Shown: positions 37,811 through 46,825 of the stretch, in pieces
Layout: each line of letters begins with the position of its first letter
Position numbering within the stretch: the stretch's first letter is position 1
DNA from: JADGHX01 sp963837755
Lineage (GTDB): Bacteria; Pseudomonadota; Gammaproteobacteria; Steroidobacterales; Steroidobacteraceae
NCBI GenBank assembly: GCA_963837755.1
Contig: CAWIOP010000002.1
Span: 372,001-436,000 of the forward strand
Reading direction: 5' to 3'
DNA length: 64,000 nucleotides
Program-made: the position numbers and the translations under genes
Notes under the pieces: generated by a model
What the model was told of the DNA's origin: nothing
Seen by the model: the letters and a program-made list of their open reading frames with translations, nothing else
Databases searched by the model: none

Positions 37811-38833
37811 GTGAACGATCTCACCGCCTTGGCGCGTCAGGCGCTGGATGAGATTGCCGCGAGCGGCGATCTCGCCGCGCTCGACGACGCGCGAGTGCGG
37901 TGGCTCGGCAAGAAGGGCACGCTCACCGAGCAGTTGAAGACGCTCGGTGGGTTGCCCGCCGCCGAACGGCCCGCCGCGGGCCAGCGGATCAACGAAGCCA
38001 AGCAGCAACTGCAGATCGCGATCGATGCTCGCAAAGACACGCTCGAACGCGAGCGTGTCGAACGCGAGCTTTTGTCGGGCCGCGTGGATGTCACGTTGCC
38101 CGGTCGAGGCGAACAGCGGGGTGCGTTGCATCCGGTCACTCGCGCGCGCCTGCGCATCGAGTCGCTGTTCCGGCGCGCCGGCTTCGACGTGGCGACCGGC
38201 CCCGAGATCGAAGACGACTTCCACAACTTCGAAGCGCTCAACATTCCCGCGGACCATCCGGCGCGGGCGATGCACGACACATTCTATTTCCCCGACGGGC
38301 GGCTTCTGCGCACACACACGTCTCCTGTGCAGATTCGTGCGTTGCTGGCGCGTGGGGCGCCGCTCTCCGTGATCGCGCCTGGGCGCGTCTATCGCTGCGA
38401 CTCCGACGTCACCCACACGCCCATGTTTCACCAGATCGAATGCCTGGTGGTGGGTGAGAACGTGAGCTTCGCGAACATGCGCGCCATCCTGCACAACTTC
38501 GTGCAGGCGTTCTTCGAGCGCGACCTGAAGATGCGGCTGCGCCCGTCATATTTCCCGTTCACCGAGCCCTCGGCGGAAGTGGATATGTCCTGCGTGTTCT
38601 GCGATGGCGCGGGTTGCCGCATCTGCAAGCACACCGGTTGGCTCGAGATTTCCGGCTGCGGCATGGTGCATCCGAACGTGCTGCGCGCGAGCGGCGTGGA
38701 CGCCGAGAAGTTCACGGGCTATGCGTTCGGCATGGGCATCGATCGCCTTGCGATGCTTCGCTATGGCGTGAACGACCTGCGCCTGCTGTTCGAAAACGAT
38801 CTGCGCCTGCTGCAACAGTTCCGTGCGTTCTGA
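37811..38833 (+). CDS. pheS: Phenylalanine-tRNA ligase alpha subunit
   Basis: A 340-residue protein from GTG 37811 (VNDLTALARQALDEI), the position where family similarity begins; earlier in-frame codons overlap rplT. An N-terminal coiled coil is followed by the catalytic core: HPVTRARLRIESLFRRAGF, TSPVQIRAL, FHQIECLVV, RPSYFPFTEPSAEVDM and GMGIDRLAMLRYGV. Complexes with PheT as an alpha2-beta2 enzyme. Confidence 0.97.
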   Translation: MNDLTALARQALDEIAASGDLAALDDARVRWLGKKGTLTEQLKTLGGLPAAERPAAGQRINEAKQQLQIAIDARKDTLERERVERELLSGRVDVTLPGRGEQRGALHPVTRARLRIESLFRRAGFDVATGPEIEDDFHNFEALNIPADHPARAMHDTFYFPDGRLLRTHTSPVQIRALLARGAPLSVIAPGRVYRCDSDVTHTPMFHQIECLVVGENVSFANMRAILHNFVQAFFERDLKMRLRPSYFPFTEPSAEVDMSCVFCDGAGCRICKHTGWLEISGCGMVHPNVLRASGVDAEKFTGYAFGMGIDRLAMLRYGVNDLRLLFENDLRLLQQFRAF

Positions 38834-38836
38834 CCC

Positions 38837-41233
38837 ATGAGAGTCCCTTGCACCTGGCTTGCCGAGTGGGTTGCCGTTCCGTGGCAGGGCGCGCAGCTGG
38901 GCTCGCGGCTCACGATGGCGGGGTTCGAGCTCGAAGCGCTGGAGACCGCCGCGCCTGCCTTCACGGGCGTGATCGTTGCGGAGATTCTCGAGGCTACGCG
39001 GCACCCGCAGGCAGACAAGCTGCAGGTGTGCCGCGTGTCCACGGGGCAGGGGGAGCCTGTTCAGATCGTGTGTGGCGCGACGAACGCGCGCGCGGGACTT
39101 AAGAGTGCGCTCGCTGTTGTAGGCGCGAAGTTGCCCGGCAATCTCAACATCAAGGCAGCGAAGCTGCGAGGCGTGGATTCGCAGGGCATGCTCTGTTCGG
39201 CGAAGGAGCTGGGGCTGGCCGACAGCTCGTCCGGCATTCTGGAACTGCCCGCGGATGCGCCGGTGGGCACACCGCTGCGTGATTATCTTTCGCTCGACGA
39301 ATCCATCGTCGAGCTCAGCGTCACCGCGAACCGCGGCGATGCCATGTCTATCGTGGGTGTGGCGCGCGAAGTCGCGGCGCTCACCGGCAAGCCGCTCACC
39401 GGGCCGAAGATCTCGCCCGTTGCCGCGCAGATCAATGACACCTTCCCCGTGCATCTGGATGCGAAGGCCGCCTGCCCGAAGTTCGCGGGCCGGGTCATTC
39501 GTGGCGTGAACAATCGCGCCATCACGCCGGTGTGGATGCGTGAGCGCCTGCGCCGTTGCGGCGTGCGCTCGATCAGCCCGGTGGTCGACGTCACGAACTA
39601 CATGCTGCTCGAGATGGGGCAGCCGATGCACGCGTACGACCTTGGCAAGCTGCGCAACGAGATTCGCGTTCGGCTCGCGAGGGCCGCCGAGAAAGTGACC
39701 TTGCTCGACGGCCGCACCATTGAAGCGGCCGAAGACGTGTTGTTCATCACCGATGGCGAGGGCCCGGTGGGCGTCGCCGGCATCATGGGCGGCGAGCGCA
39801 CTTCCGTGAGCCCGGAAACCACGGACGTATTCTTCGAAGTAGCGTACTTCGCGCCGGATGCCATCCGCGGCCGTGGCCGTCGTTGGGGTCTGGTCACGGA
39901 TGCGAGCCAGCGCTACGAGCGCGGCGTCGACCCGGCCGTGCAGGAGCGCGCCATCGAGCGCGCCACGGCGTTGTTGCTGCAGATTGCGGGTGGCCAGCCT
40001 GGGCCCGTGACGCTTGTGCAGTCACCGGAGCATCTGCCCACTCGCGCCTCCGTGAAGTTGCGCAAGAGCCAGTTGCAGCGGCTGCTCGGCGCCACCGTCG
40101 AGCCGGCGCGCGTCACTTCCACGCTCACGTCGCTGCAGATGCAGGTGGAAGCCACGCCAGACGGCTGGCAGGTAACGCCGCCGAGCCATCGATTCGACAT
40201 TTCGATCGAAGCCGACCTCATCGAGGAAGTGGCTCGCATCGTGGGCTTCGACGCCATCGCGGAGAGCGATGCGCTCATCGCCCAGCAGTTCAGCTCGCTG
40301 CCGGAGGAGCTTCCGCCGGACCGTGCCATTCTCGAGACACTCACGTCTCGCGGCTACTACGAAGCCATCAATTACGCCTTCACCGACCCGGCGCGCCAGG
40401 CGCGCCTGTTCCCGGGCCGCCCGAGTCTTGCGCTGGCCAATGCCATTTCCGCGGACCTCTCGGTGATGCGCGTGTCCCTGTGGCCGGGTCTCCTGAGCGT
40501 GACGCTGCTGAACCAGAGCCGCCAGCAGGATCGCGTTCGCATCTTCGAGCGCGGCACGCGCTTCGAGCCGGCTGAGGGCGGCACTCGCGAGATCGACACG
40601 ATTGCCGGCGTGGCCTATGGCCCGCGGCTTCCGGAACAGTGGGGTGTGCCGAAAGACGCCCGCGCTGCGGTGGATTTCTTCGACGTGAAGGCCGACGTCG
40701 AGGCGCTTCTTGCCGGCACCGGCGCGCCCGCTGAATTCACTTTCGAAGCGCCTGCAAGGGCCGATTCGCTCTCATGCCTGCATCCCGGCCGCGCGGCGCG
40801 CATTCGCCGCGGCGGCAAGGCCGCAGGGTGGATCGGCGAGCTGCACCCCACGTTGATGCACGAGATGGACTTTACATATGCGCCAGTGCTCTTCGAGCTC
40901 GACATGGAATCGCTCGGGGTCACGCGACCGGTCTTCGAAGAGTTGTCCCGATTCCCTTCCGTCCGGCGCGATCTGGCGGTGGTAGTGGACGATGGTGTGC
41001 CTTTAAGTGCCCTGCGCGAGCGTGTAGTCTTGGCCGCGTCCAGCCTCCTGCGACAGTGCCGCGTTTTCGACGTGTACCGCGGTCCCGGTGTTGAAACAGG
41101 TCGAAAAAGTGTCGCTTTAGGCTTGATATTTCAGGACATTACACGCACTCTAACTGACGAAGACGCTGACCGTGCCGTCGCGTCCGTCATCTCGGAGCTG
41201 CGCGTGAGCTTGAACGCAAAAATACGAGAATAA
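38837..41233 (+). CDS. pheT: Phenylalanine-tRNA ligase beta subunit
   Basis: A 798-residue protein directly after pheS (3-nt gap). The N-terminal tRNA-binding domain (VIVAEILEATRHPQADKLQV, then GAKLPGNLNIKAAKLRG), the B3/B4 editing domain (VELSVTANRGDAMSIVGVARE, VDVTNYMLLEMGQPMHAYD), the B5 domain and the C-terminal FDX-ACB domain (PSVRRDLAVVVDDGVPL) are all present. Confidence 0.98.
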   Translation: MRVPCTWLAEWVAVPWQGAQLGSRLTMAGFELEALETAAPAFTGVIVAEILEATRHPQADKLQVCRVSTGQGEPVQIVCGATNARAGLKSALAVVGAKLPGNLNIKAAKLRGVDSQGMLCSAKELGLADSSSGILELPADAPVGTPLRDYLSLDESIVELSVTANRGDAMSIVGVAREVAALTGKPLTGPKISPVAAQINDTFPVHLDAKAACPKFAGRVIRGVNNRAITPVWMRERLRRCGVRSISPVVDVTNYMLLEMGQPMHAYDLGKLRNEIRVRLARAAEKVTLLDGRTIEAAEDVLFITDGEGPVGVAGIMGGERTSVSPETTDVFFEVAYFAPDAIRGRGRRWGLVTDASQRYERGVDPAVQERAIERATALLLQIAGGQPGPVTLVQSPEHLPTRASVKLRKSQLQRLLGATVEPARVTSTLTSLQMQVEATPDGWQVTPPSHRFDISIEADLIEEVARIVGFDAIAESDALIAQQFSSLPEELPPDRAILETLTSRGYYEAINYAFTDPARQARLFPGRPSLALANAISADLSVMRVSLWPGLLSVTLLNQSRQQDRVRIFERGTRFEPAEGGTREIDTIAGVAYGPRLPEQWGVPKDARAAVDFFDVKADVEALLAGTGAPAEFTFEAPARADSLSCLHPGRAARIRRGGKAAGWIGELHPTLMHEMDFTYAPVLFELDMESLGVTRPVFEELSRFPSVRRDLAVVVDDGVPLSALRERVVLAASSLLRQCRVFDVYRGPGVETGRKSVALGLIFQDITRTLTDEDADRAVASVISELRVSLNAKIRE

Positions 41234-41237
41234 AGGC

Positions 41238-41537
41238 ATGGCCCTCACCAAAGCGGAAATGGCGGAAGCGCTTTTCAACCAGTTGGGGCTCAACAAGCGC
41301 GAGGCGCGCGAGCTCGTGGATCTCTTCTTCGAAGAGGTGCGTGCCGCGCTCTCGAACGGGGAGCAGGTGAAACTGTCGGGCTTCGGCAATTTCGACCTGC
41401 GCGACAAGAACCAGCGGCCCGGACGTAACCCGAAGACCGGCGAGGAGATCCCTATCTCCGCGCGGCGCGTCGTCACGTTCCGTCCAGGCCAGAAGCTCAA
41501 GGCACGGGTCGAAGCCTATGTTGGAGCCAAAGAATAA
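41238..41537 (+). CDS. ihfA: Integration host factor alpha subunit
   Basis: A 99-residue DNA-bending protein. MALTKAEMAEALFNQLGLNK, the beta-arm GFGNFDLRDKNQRPGRNPKTGE with the intercalating Pro, and RRVVTFRPGQKLKARVE match IHF-alpha. Directly downstream of pheT as in many gammaproteobacteria. Confidence 0.96.
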   Translation: MALTKAEMAEALFNQLGLNKREARELVDLFFEEVRAALSNGEQVKLSGFGNFDLRDKNQRPGRNPKTGEEIPISARRVVTFRPGQKLKARVEAYVGAKE

Positions 41538-41874
41538 CGCCCAGCTGCCGCCGATCCCGGGCAAGCGTTATTTCACGATCGGCGAAGTGAGCGAACTGTG
41601 CGGCGTGAAGCCGCACGTGCTGCGCTACTGGGAGCAGGAGTTCCCGCAACTGAAGCCCGTGAAGCGCCGTGGCAACCGCCGCTATTACCAGCGGCAGGAT
41701 GTCATCGTCATCCGCCAGATTCGCAGTCTCCTGTACGATCAGGGCTTCACCATCGGTGGCGCCCGCAACAAACTCGGGGGCGAGGAAGCCCGCACGGATG
41801 TGAGCCAGAGCCAGCAGATCGTCAAGCAGGTTCGGCTCGAGCTCGAGGAACTGATCAAGATCCTCAGGCGTTAG
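41518..41874 (+). CDS. MerR-family regulator
   Basis: A 118-residue protein overlapping the ihfA end by 20 nt. The winged helix FTIGEVSELCGVKPHVLRYW, then RRGNRRYYQRQDVIVIRQIR, is the standard MerR domain. The C-terminal coiled coil is short and there is no effector domain or Cys-based metal site. This is the conserved companion of ihfA in proteobacteria; its targets are not known from this sequence. Confidence 0.93.
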   Translation: MLEPKNNAQLPPIPGKRYFTIGEVSELCGVKPHVLRYWEQEFPQLKPVKRRGNRRYYQRQDVIVIRQIRSLLYDQGFTIGGARNKLGGEEARTDVSQSQQIVKQVRLELEELIKILRR

Positions 41875-41957
41875 GTTTCCGGCGCCGCCGGTTGCGAGCC
41901 CCTTGTTTATGTCCTTGGCTATGACCTTGGCCGTAGCCACCTGAGGAGTCTGGGATC

Positions 41958-42260
41958 ATGAGAGAAGCTTCCACTGACCGGTTGATGAGCGATCTTCGGG
42001 CCGTGCTCGAAGACGCCGAGTCGCTGCTCACCGCCACCGCCGGGCAGGCGGGCGAGCGCATCCAGAAAGCGCGCGAGCGTGCGCAGGAGACGGTGCGCGT
42101 GGCGCGCGAGCGTCTCGCCGACACGCAGGAAGAGGTCGTGCAGCGCGCCCGTGAGGCCGCCAAAGAGACCGACAATTACGTGCGCGACAACCCGTGGCAG
42201 GCCGTCGGCATCGCTGCCGGGGTCGCATTCATCATTGGCGTGCTCGTCAGCCGCCGCTGA
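41958..42260 (+). CDS. DUF883 (ElaB/YqjD-like) membrane-anchored protein
   Basis: A 100-residue protein. An amphipathic Ala/Arg/Glu-rich helix (DLRAVLEDAESLLTATAGQ and following) leads to the family signature NYVRDNPWQAVGIAAGVAFIIG with one C-terminal transmembrane helix. The enterobacterial homologues bind ribosomes and sit in the inner membrane. First of a DUF883-YqjE-YqjK-like trio. Confidence 0.9.
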   Translation: MREASTDRLMSDLRAVLEDAESLLTATAGQAGERIQKARERAQETVRVARERLADTQEEVVQRAREAAKETDNYVRDNPWQAVGIAAGVAFIIGVLVSRR

Positions 42261-42262
42261 GC

Positions 42263-42697
42263 GTGGCTGACCCGAACGACTCGCTGAACGAAGAGCCGGA
42301 GCCGCAAGGCGAGCGGCCTTCGCGTCCGGCTGGCCTCATGGATTCGGTGAAGCGCATGCTCGCCACGCTCATCGCGCTGATTCACACGCGCGTCGAGCTC
42401 TTCACCACCGAGATCGAAGAAGAGATCCATCGTGCCGCGAGCATCATGCTGTGGGCGGTGGTGGCGCTGTACTTCGGCAGCCTCACGGTGCTGATGATCG
42501 CATTCACGGTGATCATCATTTTCTGGGACGACAACCGCGTGCTCGCCGCAGCGCTGGTGACGGCGACGTTCCTGGTGATGACCGTGATCTTCGGCCTGCT
42601 GGCGCGAGCCCGCCTGAAGGCGAAGACGCGCTTCATGGCCGCGAGCATCGAAGAGCTCAAGCGCGATCGCGAATCGCTCGATCGCAAGATTTCGTAA
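42263..42697 (+). CDS. YqjE-like phage holin family protein
   Basis: GTG 42263 (VADPNDSLNEEPEPQ) starts 2 nt after the DUF883 stop and gives 144 residues. Two hydrophobic helices (LWAVVALYFGSLTVLMIAFT and VLAAALVTATFLVMTVIFG) sit in the middle and LIALIHTRVELFTTEIEEE precedes them, as in the YqjE/holin superfamily III. Its role at the inner membrane is not known; it is co-transcribed with its neighbours. Confidence 0.85.
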   Translation: MADPNDSLNEEPEPQGERPSRPAGLMDSVKRMLATLIALIHTRVELFTTEIEEEIHRAASIMLWAVVALYFGSLTVLMIAFTVIIIFWDDNRVLAAALVTATFLVMTVIFGLLARARLKAKTRFMAASIEELKRDRESLDRKIS

Positions 42698-42719
42698 GAG
42701 CCGCGAGGAGGGTGCACGC

Positions 42720-43079
42720 ATGAGTCACCGACTCCAGGAACTGGCAATGCGCCGGCGGACGCTGCTGTTGCGAAGTGAGCGGCTGCGTGCCGATCTCGCG
42801 GCAGATCATCGCGTGGTGCTGGAAGCGCTGAGCGGCGTCGAGCGCTTCTATTTCATTGCCCGGCGCGCCGCGCCCCCCTTGATGCTCGTTGGCGTGGGCG
42901 CGCTGCTGCTGCGGCTGTTTCGGCGTTCCAGGCCCGTCGCCGGTGCCGGCGTCGGGAGGAAGGCGCTTTTCTGGATGTCCATGGCGCGGCGGGCGTTGCC
43001 GTTGGTCCCGCTCACCCGAAGCATGTGGCGATCACGCTCCAGCCGGCGGTTGGCGGCCCACGCTCCGCCAGAGCAGTAA
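42720..43079 (+). CDS. YqjK-like small membrane protein
   Basis: A 119-residue basic protein 22 nt after the YqjE-like gene with a GAGGAGG site. The Arg-rich N-terminal helix (LAMRRRTLLLRSERLRADL) is followed by one hydrophobic segment (PPLMLVGVGALLLRLF) and a basic tail. Similarity to YqjK is mainly positional and by architecture. Confidence 0.65.
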   Translation: MSHRLQELAMRRRTLLLRSERLRADLAADHRVVLEALSGVERFYFIARRAAPPLMLVGVGALLLRLFRRSRPVAGAGVGRKALFWMSMARRALPLVPLTRSMWRSRSSRRLAAHAPPEQ

Positions 43080-43112
43080 TGCGACGGCGGTGATATCATC
43101 GCCGCCCTCGGT

Positions 43113-43189
43113 CGGAGTGTGGCGCAGTCTGGTAGCGCACTTGCATGGGGTGCAAGGGGTCCCGAGTTCAAATCTCGGCACTCCGACCA
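43113..43189 (+). tRNA. tRNA-Pro (GGG)
   Basis: Cloverleaf with acceptor CGGAGTG/CACTCCG, anticodon stem CTTGC/GCAAG around ATGGGGT (anticodon GGG), T arm CCGAG/CTCGG, discriminator A and encoded CCA. The sequence after it has features of a former integration site. Confidence 0.95.
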
Positions 43190-43235
43190 ATTCAAACAAG
43201 CACTTCTGTGCTCACCCCAACTGCCGAAAATTCGC

Positions 43236-43258
43236 GGGGTACAGTTTGGGGTACAGTT
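43236..43258. repeat. Two copies of GGGGTACAGTT
   Basis: Direct repeats of 11 nt at 43,236-43,246 and 43,248-43,258, separated by one base, 47 nt after the 3' end of tRNA-Pro. They might be recombinase arm sites of a lost element; this is only an inference from position. Confidence 0.45.
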
Positions 43259-43436
43259 GAGCGCGAATTCACGAGTTGAGTTCGTGTCCGCGATGCGGAT
43301 ATGCGTCGGGTGATTCGAAGAGCGCAATCGAAAGCGTTCGCGCCGCACGAGGTGGGGCGCGCAGAGAACAAAGCGCGCGGGTGACGAAACGCGCCGCAGG
43401 CGTCGCGCAGAGACCGCTCGCCTTCGACCTTTGCAA

Positions 43437-43805
43437 CTACTCCGGAATCTTCAGCAGCAGCGTTAGCTGTTCGTCATGAGTTGGCGCGCGCGTCCCGCGC
43501 GCTCGCGCAATCGTTTTCGACTTCGGGCGCTGTTGAGTTTCTTCGAGCGGCGCATTCGCCGTCGCTTCATCGCTCGCGTCATCGAGCACGATCGGTGGCG
43601 GCCGCGTTGAGGCACCTTGGCCTGCGATGTGGCGGGTTCTGAGCCACGCCTCGACCTCGGATCGGCGCCAGGCAATCAGCCGATCCGTGACCTCGATCGG
43701 TTCTGGAAATTCATGAGTCTGTCGCAGTCGCCAAAGCGTCGGCTTGCTGATCCGGAGTAACCGGCACATATCATTGATGCGGAGAAACTGAAGCGCATCG
43801 ATCAT
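43437..43805 (-). CDS. AlpA-family phage regulatory protein
   Basis: A 122-residue protein from ATG 43805 (MIDALQFLRINDMCRLL). Residues 7-60 form the AlpA/MerR-like helix-turn-helix: RINDMCRLLRISKPTLWRLRQ, split, then FPEPIEVTDRLIAWRRSEVEAWL. The C-terminal 60 residues are disordered and basic. AlpA proteins activate excision of integrated elements. It faces tRNA-Pro with no integrase next to it, so it is probably a leftover of an element. Confidence 0.82.
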   Translation of the reverse strand: MIDALQFLRINDMCRLLRISKPTLWRLRQTHEFPEPIEVTDRLIAWRRSEVEAWLRTRHIAGQGASTRPPPIVLDDASDEATANAPLEETQQRPKSKTIARARGTRAPTHDEQLTLLLKIPE

Positions 43806-44254
43806 CGCGACATCGCCATCCTGCGTACTCCGGTGGACGCATGAACGCTCGCCGGATCCCTGCGCTTCTGCCGCCTGCGGCGTCAGACTGCGCGGCGTTG
43901 CCGACCCTTGAAACAAAATCCAGCGCAGGTCGCACTCACGCGTCTTCCTTGACGGATCGTGAACTCCTGACAGCGTCAATTCGGATGCGCTGCCGTTGTG
44001 TTCGCTGACTCGAGCTCTGTGGGTTTGCGTCGCACAAATACAACGCGACGAGATCATGAAAAATTGGCTTAAATGCCTGCAAGTGGGAGGAAGTGTCTCA
44101 CATACGATCATTGGCCTACGCTGCTTCGGCGTTTCTGTAAATCTGTAGCTGTAAAGAGACAGCACTGTTAACACTGACGCTGCTTGCGAAATCCTTGTGC
44201 TATTTCTTCGCCCGTCCGGTGGTGACACCGGGTTCGTATCGACTTTGATGTATC
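43806..44254. other. Intergenic region before the first riboswitch
   Basis: No supported gene in 449 nt. It has lower GC than its surroundings (for example 44,040-44,180) and must contain the promoter of the c-di-GMP-controlled operon, transcribed rightwards into the aptamer. No -35/-10 pair could be assigned with confidence. Confidence 0.4.
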
Positions 44255-44349
44255 GGGATTCAGACAGGGCAAACCCACCGAAAGGTGGCGACGCAAAGTC
44301 TCCGGTCTAAAGAGCTTCGGCTCCATGACAGCGGGACCGCCGGAATCCA
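44255..44349 (+). promoter_or_regulatory. c-di-GMP-I (GEMM-I) riboswitch, copy 1
   Basis: The aptamer core is recognisable in order: CAGGGCAAACC, a GAAA tetraloop hairpin (CCACC-GAAA-GGTGG), GACGCAAAG, TCCGGTCTAA, a second hairpin (GAGC-TTCG-GCTC), then GACAGCGGGACCGCCGG. The outer stem GGATTC (44,256-44,261) pairs with GAATCC (44,343-44,348). The GCAAA core, the tetraloop and the CCGG...GCGGG receptor side are the invariant parts of GEMM-I. A CAGTCCG/CGGACTG hairpin directly after the aptamer (44,348-44,365) may be the switching part. It precedes the start codon at 44,408. Confidence 0.92.
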
Positions 44350-44407
44350 GTCCGCCTTCGGACTGTCTCGGTGCGCGTCGTCGCATGGGTGACGGGGAGG
44401 GCGGTGA

Positions 44408-44936
44408 ATGTTGAACGCGACGTGGATTGTCGTGCTGTGCATGCTCGCGGGCGTCGTTGCGCCCGTGCGGGCTCAGGACGCGTACCGGGAGCAGATGAAA
44501 GGCCTGGACGAGCAGGTCCAGGAGATGAAGTCCGACGTCCTCACCATTGCGGCGGAGCTGAACCAGCTCCAGGAAAAGCTGCTTTATCCGTCGGACACCC
44601 ATCTCGCCGTGTTCGTCGCGCTCGCGAAGGGTGAGACGCTGCGCCTGGACGCCGTGCAGATTCAGATCGACGGCCAGCTCGCGGCTCACTACATCTACAG
44701 CTTCAAGGAGCTCGAGGCCCTGCAGAAGGGCGGCGTGCAGCGGATCTACACCGGCAACGTCGCCACCGGTCGAGCATGAGATCGAGGTCTCGCTCACCGG
44801 CAAGCTCGCAAGCGGCAAGGACTACAGTCGCACGGAACACTTCGCCTTCACCAAGGCGATTCAGCCCAAACTCATGGGCGTCACGCTGGCAGGCCCGGAC
44901 TCCCCCCAGCCGGCAATCAACGTCGGGGATTGGTAG
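44408..44936 (+). CDS. Periplasmic coiled-coil protein, first gene of the motor operon (one 1-nt insertion)
   Basis: ATG 44408 follows a GGGAGGGCGGTGA site. A signal peptide (MLNATWIVVLCMLAGVV) ends near VRA-QD, then a coiled coil (EQMKGLDEQVQEMKSDVLTI) and a beta-rich domain. The frame breaks at about 44,770, where removing the T in GGTCGAG joins GNVATG to EHEIEVSLTGKLASG, giving 175 residues and a stop at 44936. Homologues sit in ExbB/ExbD/AgmX-type operons; the function is unknown. Confidence 0.72.
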
Positions 44937-44939
44937 TCC

Positions 44940-46825
44940 ATGCGCCGCGCGCCGCACGTGCTGCTCGGATTGGCGCTGGCCGCGTTGCTGGCCGCGCACG
45001 CCTCCGTGGCGGCCGACCTCAAGGATCTCTATTTCGGAGAGGCCCTGTGGCAGGCGCATCAGGGCCGCTATTTCGAGGCGCTGGAGCGGCTCGATGCCGA
45101 GCTGGCCCAGCACCGCCGCGTCGACGAGCCGCAGCTCGACTCGCTCGACTTTCACATCCGAAGTGCCGAGTTCTCCGTCGGCGACTTCGAGCTCAACTAC
45201 CGCATGCACCAGCGCGCCGGGCGAGCCATCAAGGCGGTGCTGGAGGCGGACGTCGATGAGCTGGTCCGCAACGAAGCCGCGTTTCGCCTCGCCCGCATTC
45301 ACTTCCAGAAGGACCAGTCGGAAGACGCGTTGCATGCGCTGGAGCGGATCCACGGCCAAGTGCCCGAGTCGATTCGCGATGACCTCGAGTTCCTGCGCGC
45401 CAATGTCGTTCATGGCGCTCGGGCGGCCCGCCGATGCGGTCGCTGTGCTCAAGCGCCTTCAGGGTGCCGCGAGCCTGAAAGGCTTCGCGGCCTACAACCT
45501 CGGCATCGCGCTGCTGCAGGAAGGGCAGTCCACGCAGGCCCTGCAGCAGCTCGACAGGGCGGGGCAGGTCCAAAGCAAGGACAACTCCACTGCCGCCATC
45601 CGTGACAAGTCGAATATGGTGCTCGGCCGGCTGCATGCTCGAGTCGGCGCAATTCGACCGGGCGCAGCAGTCGTTCGATCGTGTTCGCCTGGACGGGCCC
45701 TACTCGAATCAGGCACTGCTCAGCGCCGGCTGGGCGGACGTCTCCGCGCGCAACTTTGAAAGAGCACTCGTCCCCTGGCGCATTCTGGTCGATCGGGACG
45801 TCACTGACAGTGCCGTGCAGGAAGCCAGGCTCGCGCTGCCATACGCGTACGGACAACTGCACGTGTACGGCCGCGCCGCTGTTCTGTACGCCCAGGCGCT
45901 CGACTCCTTCGGCCAGGAGCTGAAGAAAGTCGATGCCTCGATCAGGAGCATCCGGGAAGGCAAGTTTCTCAAGGCACTGGTACGCGAAGAGATCCGGCAG
46001 GACAAGGACTGGGTCGTTCGGCTGCGCGCGCTGCCTGAAACGCCGGAAACGTACTACCTCACGACGTTGCTGGCTTCCCACGATTTCCAGACGGCGCTGC
46101 AAAACTATCTGGACCTGGAGGATCTGCGCAGGAAACTCCAGGCCTGGCAGGGCAGCTTCGATGCATTCGACGACATCATTCGCTTGCGCCGCGCGAACTA
46201 CGAGCCGTTGCTGCCGACGATCGACGCGCAGTTTCGCGAGCTCGACTCGCAGATTCGCCTGCGCATGGAGCAGCGTGACCATCTGCACGAGCGCCTTCAG
46301 CACATTCTCATCGCGCCGCGACCTGAGCTTCTCGCGACGGCGGACGAGCGGATTTCTCTGAAGCGCATTCACGATCTCGAGGTGGCGCTGCAGGCAACGC
46401 CGGAGGCGGAGAGAGCGGCACTGCAGGAGCGCGTGCAGCGGCTGAAGGGCGTTCTGACCTGGACGTTGCGAACGGAGTATCCGGAGCGCCTGACGCAGGC
46501 TCACGAGCACTTGCGCGAGCTGCAGGCGGACGTCGACGTGCTGACCGCACGATACGACGCCTTCGTCCGGACCCGACAGGCCGCGATGCACAGCTACGTC
46601 GGCTACGACGTGCCGATCAGCCGTCTTCGGGAGCGAGTTCGAAATTCGCTCCAGCAGGTCAATCTGCTGATGGCCCGCCAAGGCTCACTCATCGAGACGG
46701 TCGCCATCAACCAGCTCAAGGCGCGCGGCGAGCGGCTGGAGGCCTATCAGACTCAGGCGCGCTATGCCGTGGCGGACAGCTACGACCGTGCCACGAAGGC
46801 GCAGGCCGACGGGGGGCAGCCGTGA
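44940..46825 (+). CDS. Periplasmic TPR-type protein (two 1-nt insertions)
   Basis: ATG 44940, 3 nt after the previous stop, gives a signal peptide (HVLLGLALAALLAAHASVA). With one base removed at about 45,407 and one at 45,634 the frame is continuous for 627 residues. TPR-like helical pairs occupy the first half (YFGEALWQAHQGRYFEALE, ALHALERIHGQVP, FAAYNLGIALLQEGQSTQAL, ALLSAGWADVSARNFERAL). The second half is a long coiled coil (for example RLRERVRNSLQQVNLLMARQ). It is likely a scaffold in the periplasm for the motor. Confidence 0.75.

Noticed and set aside
44348..44365. Hairpin after riboswitch 1 as a normal intrinsic terminator
   Set aside because: The 7-bp stem is not followed by a T run; it is kept only as a possible switching element.
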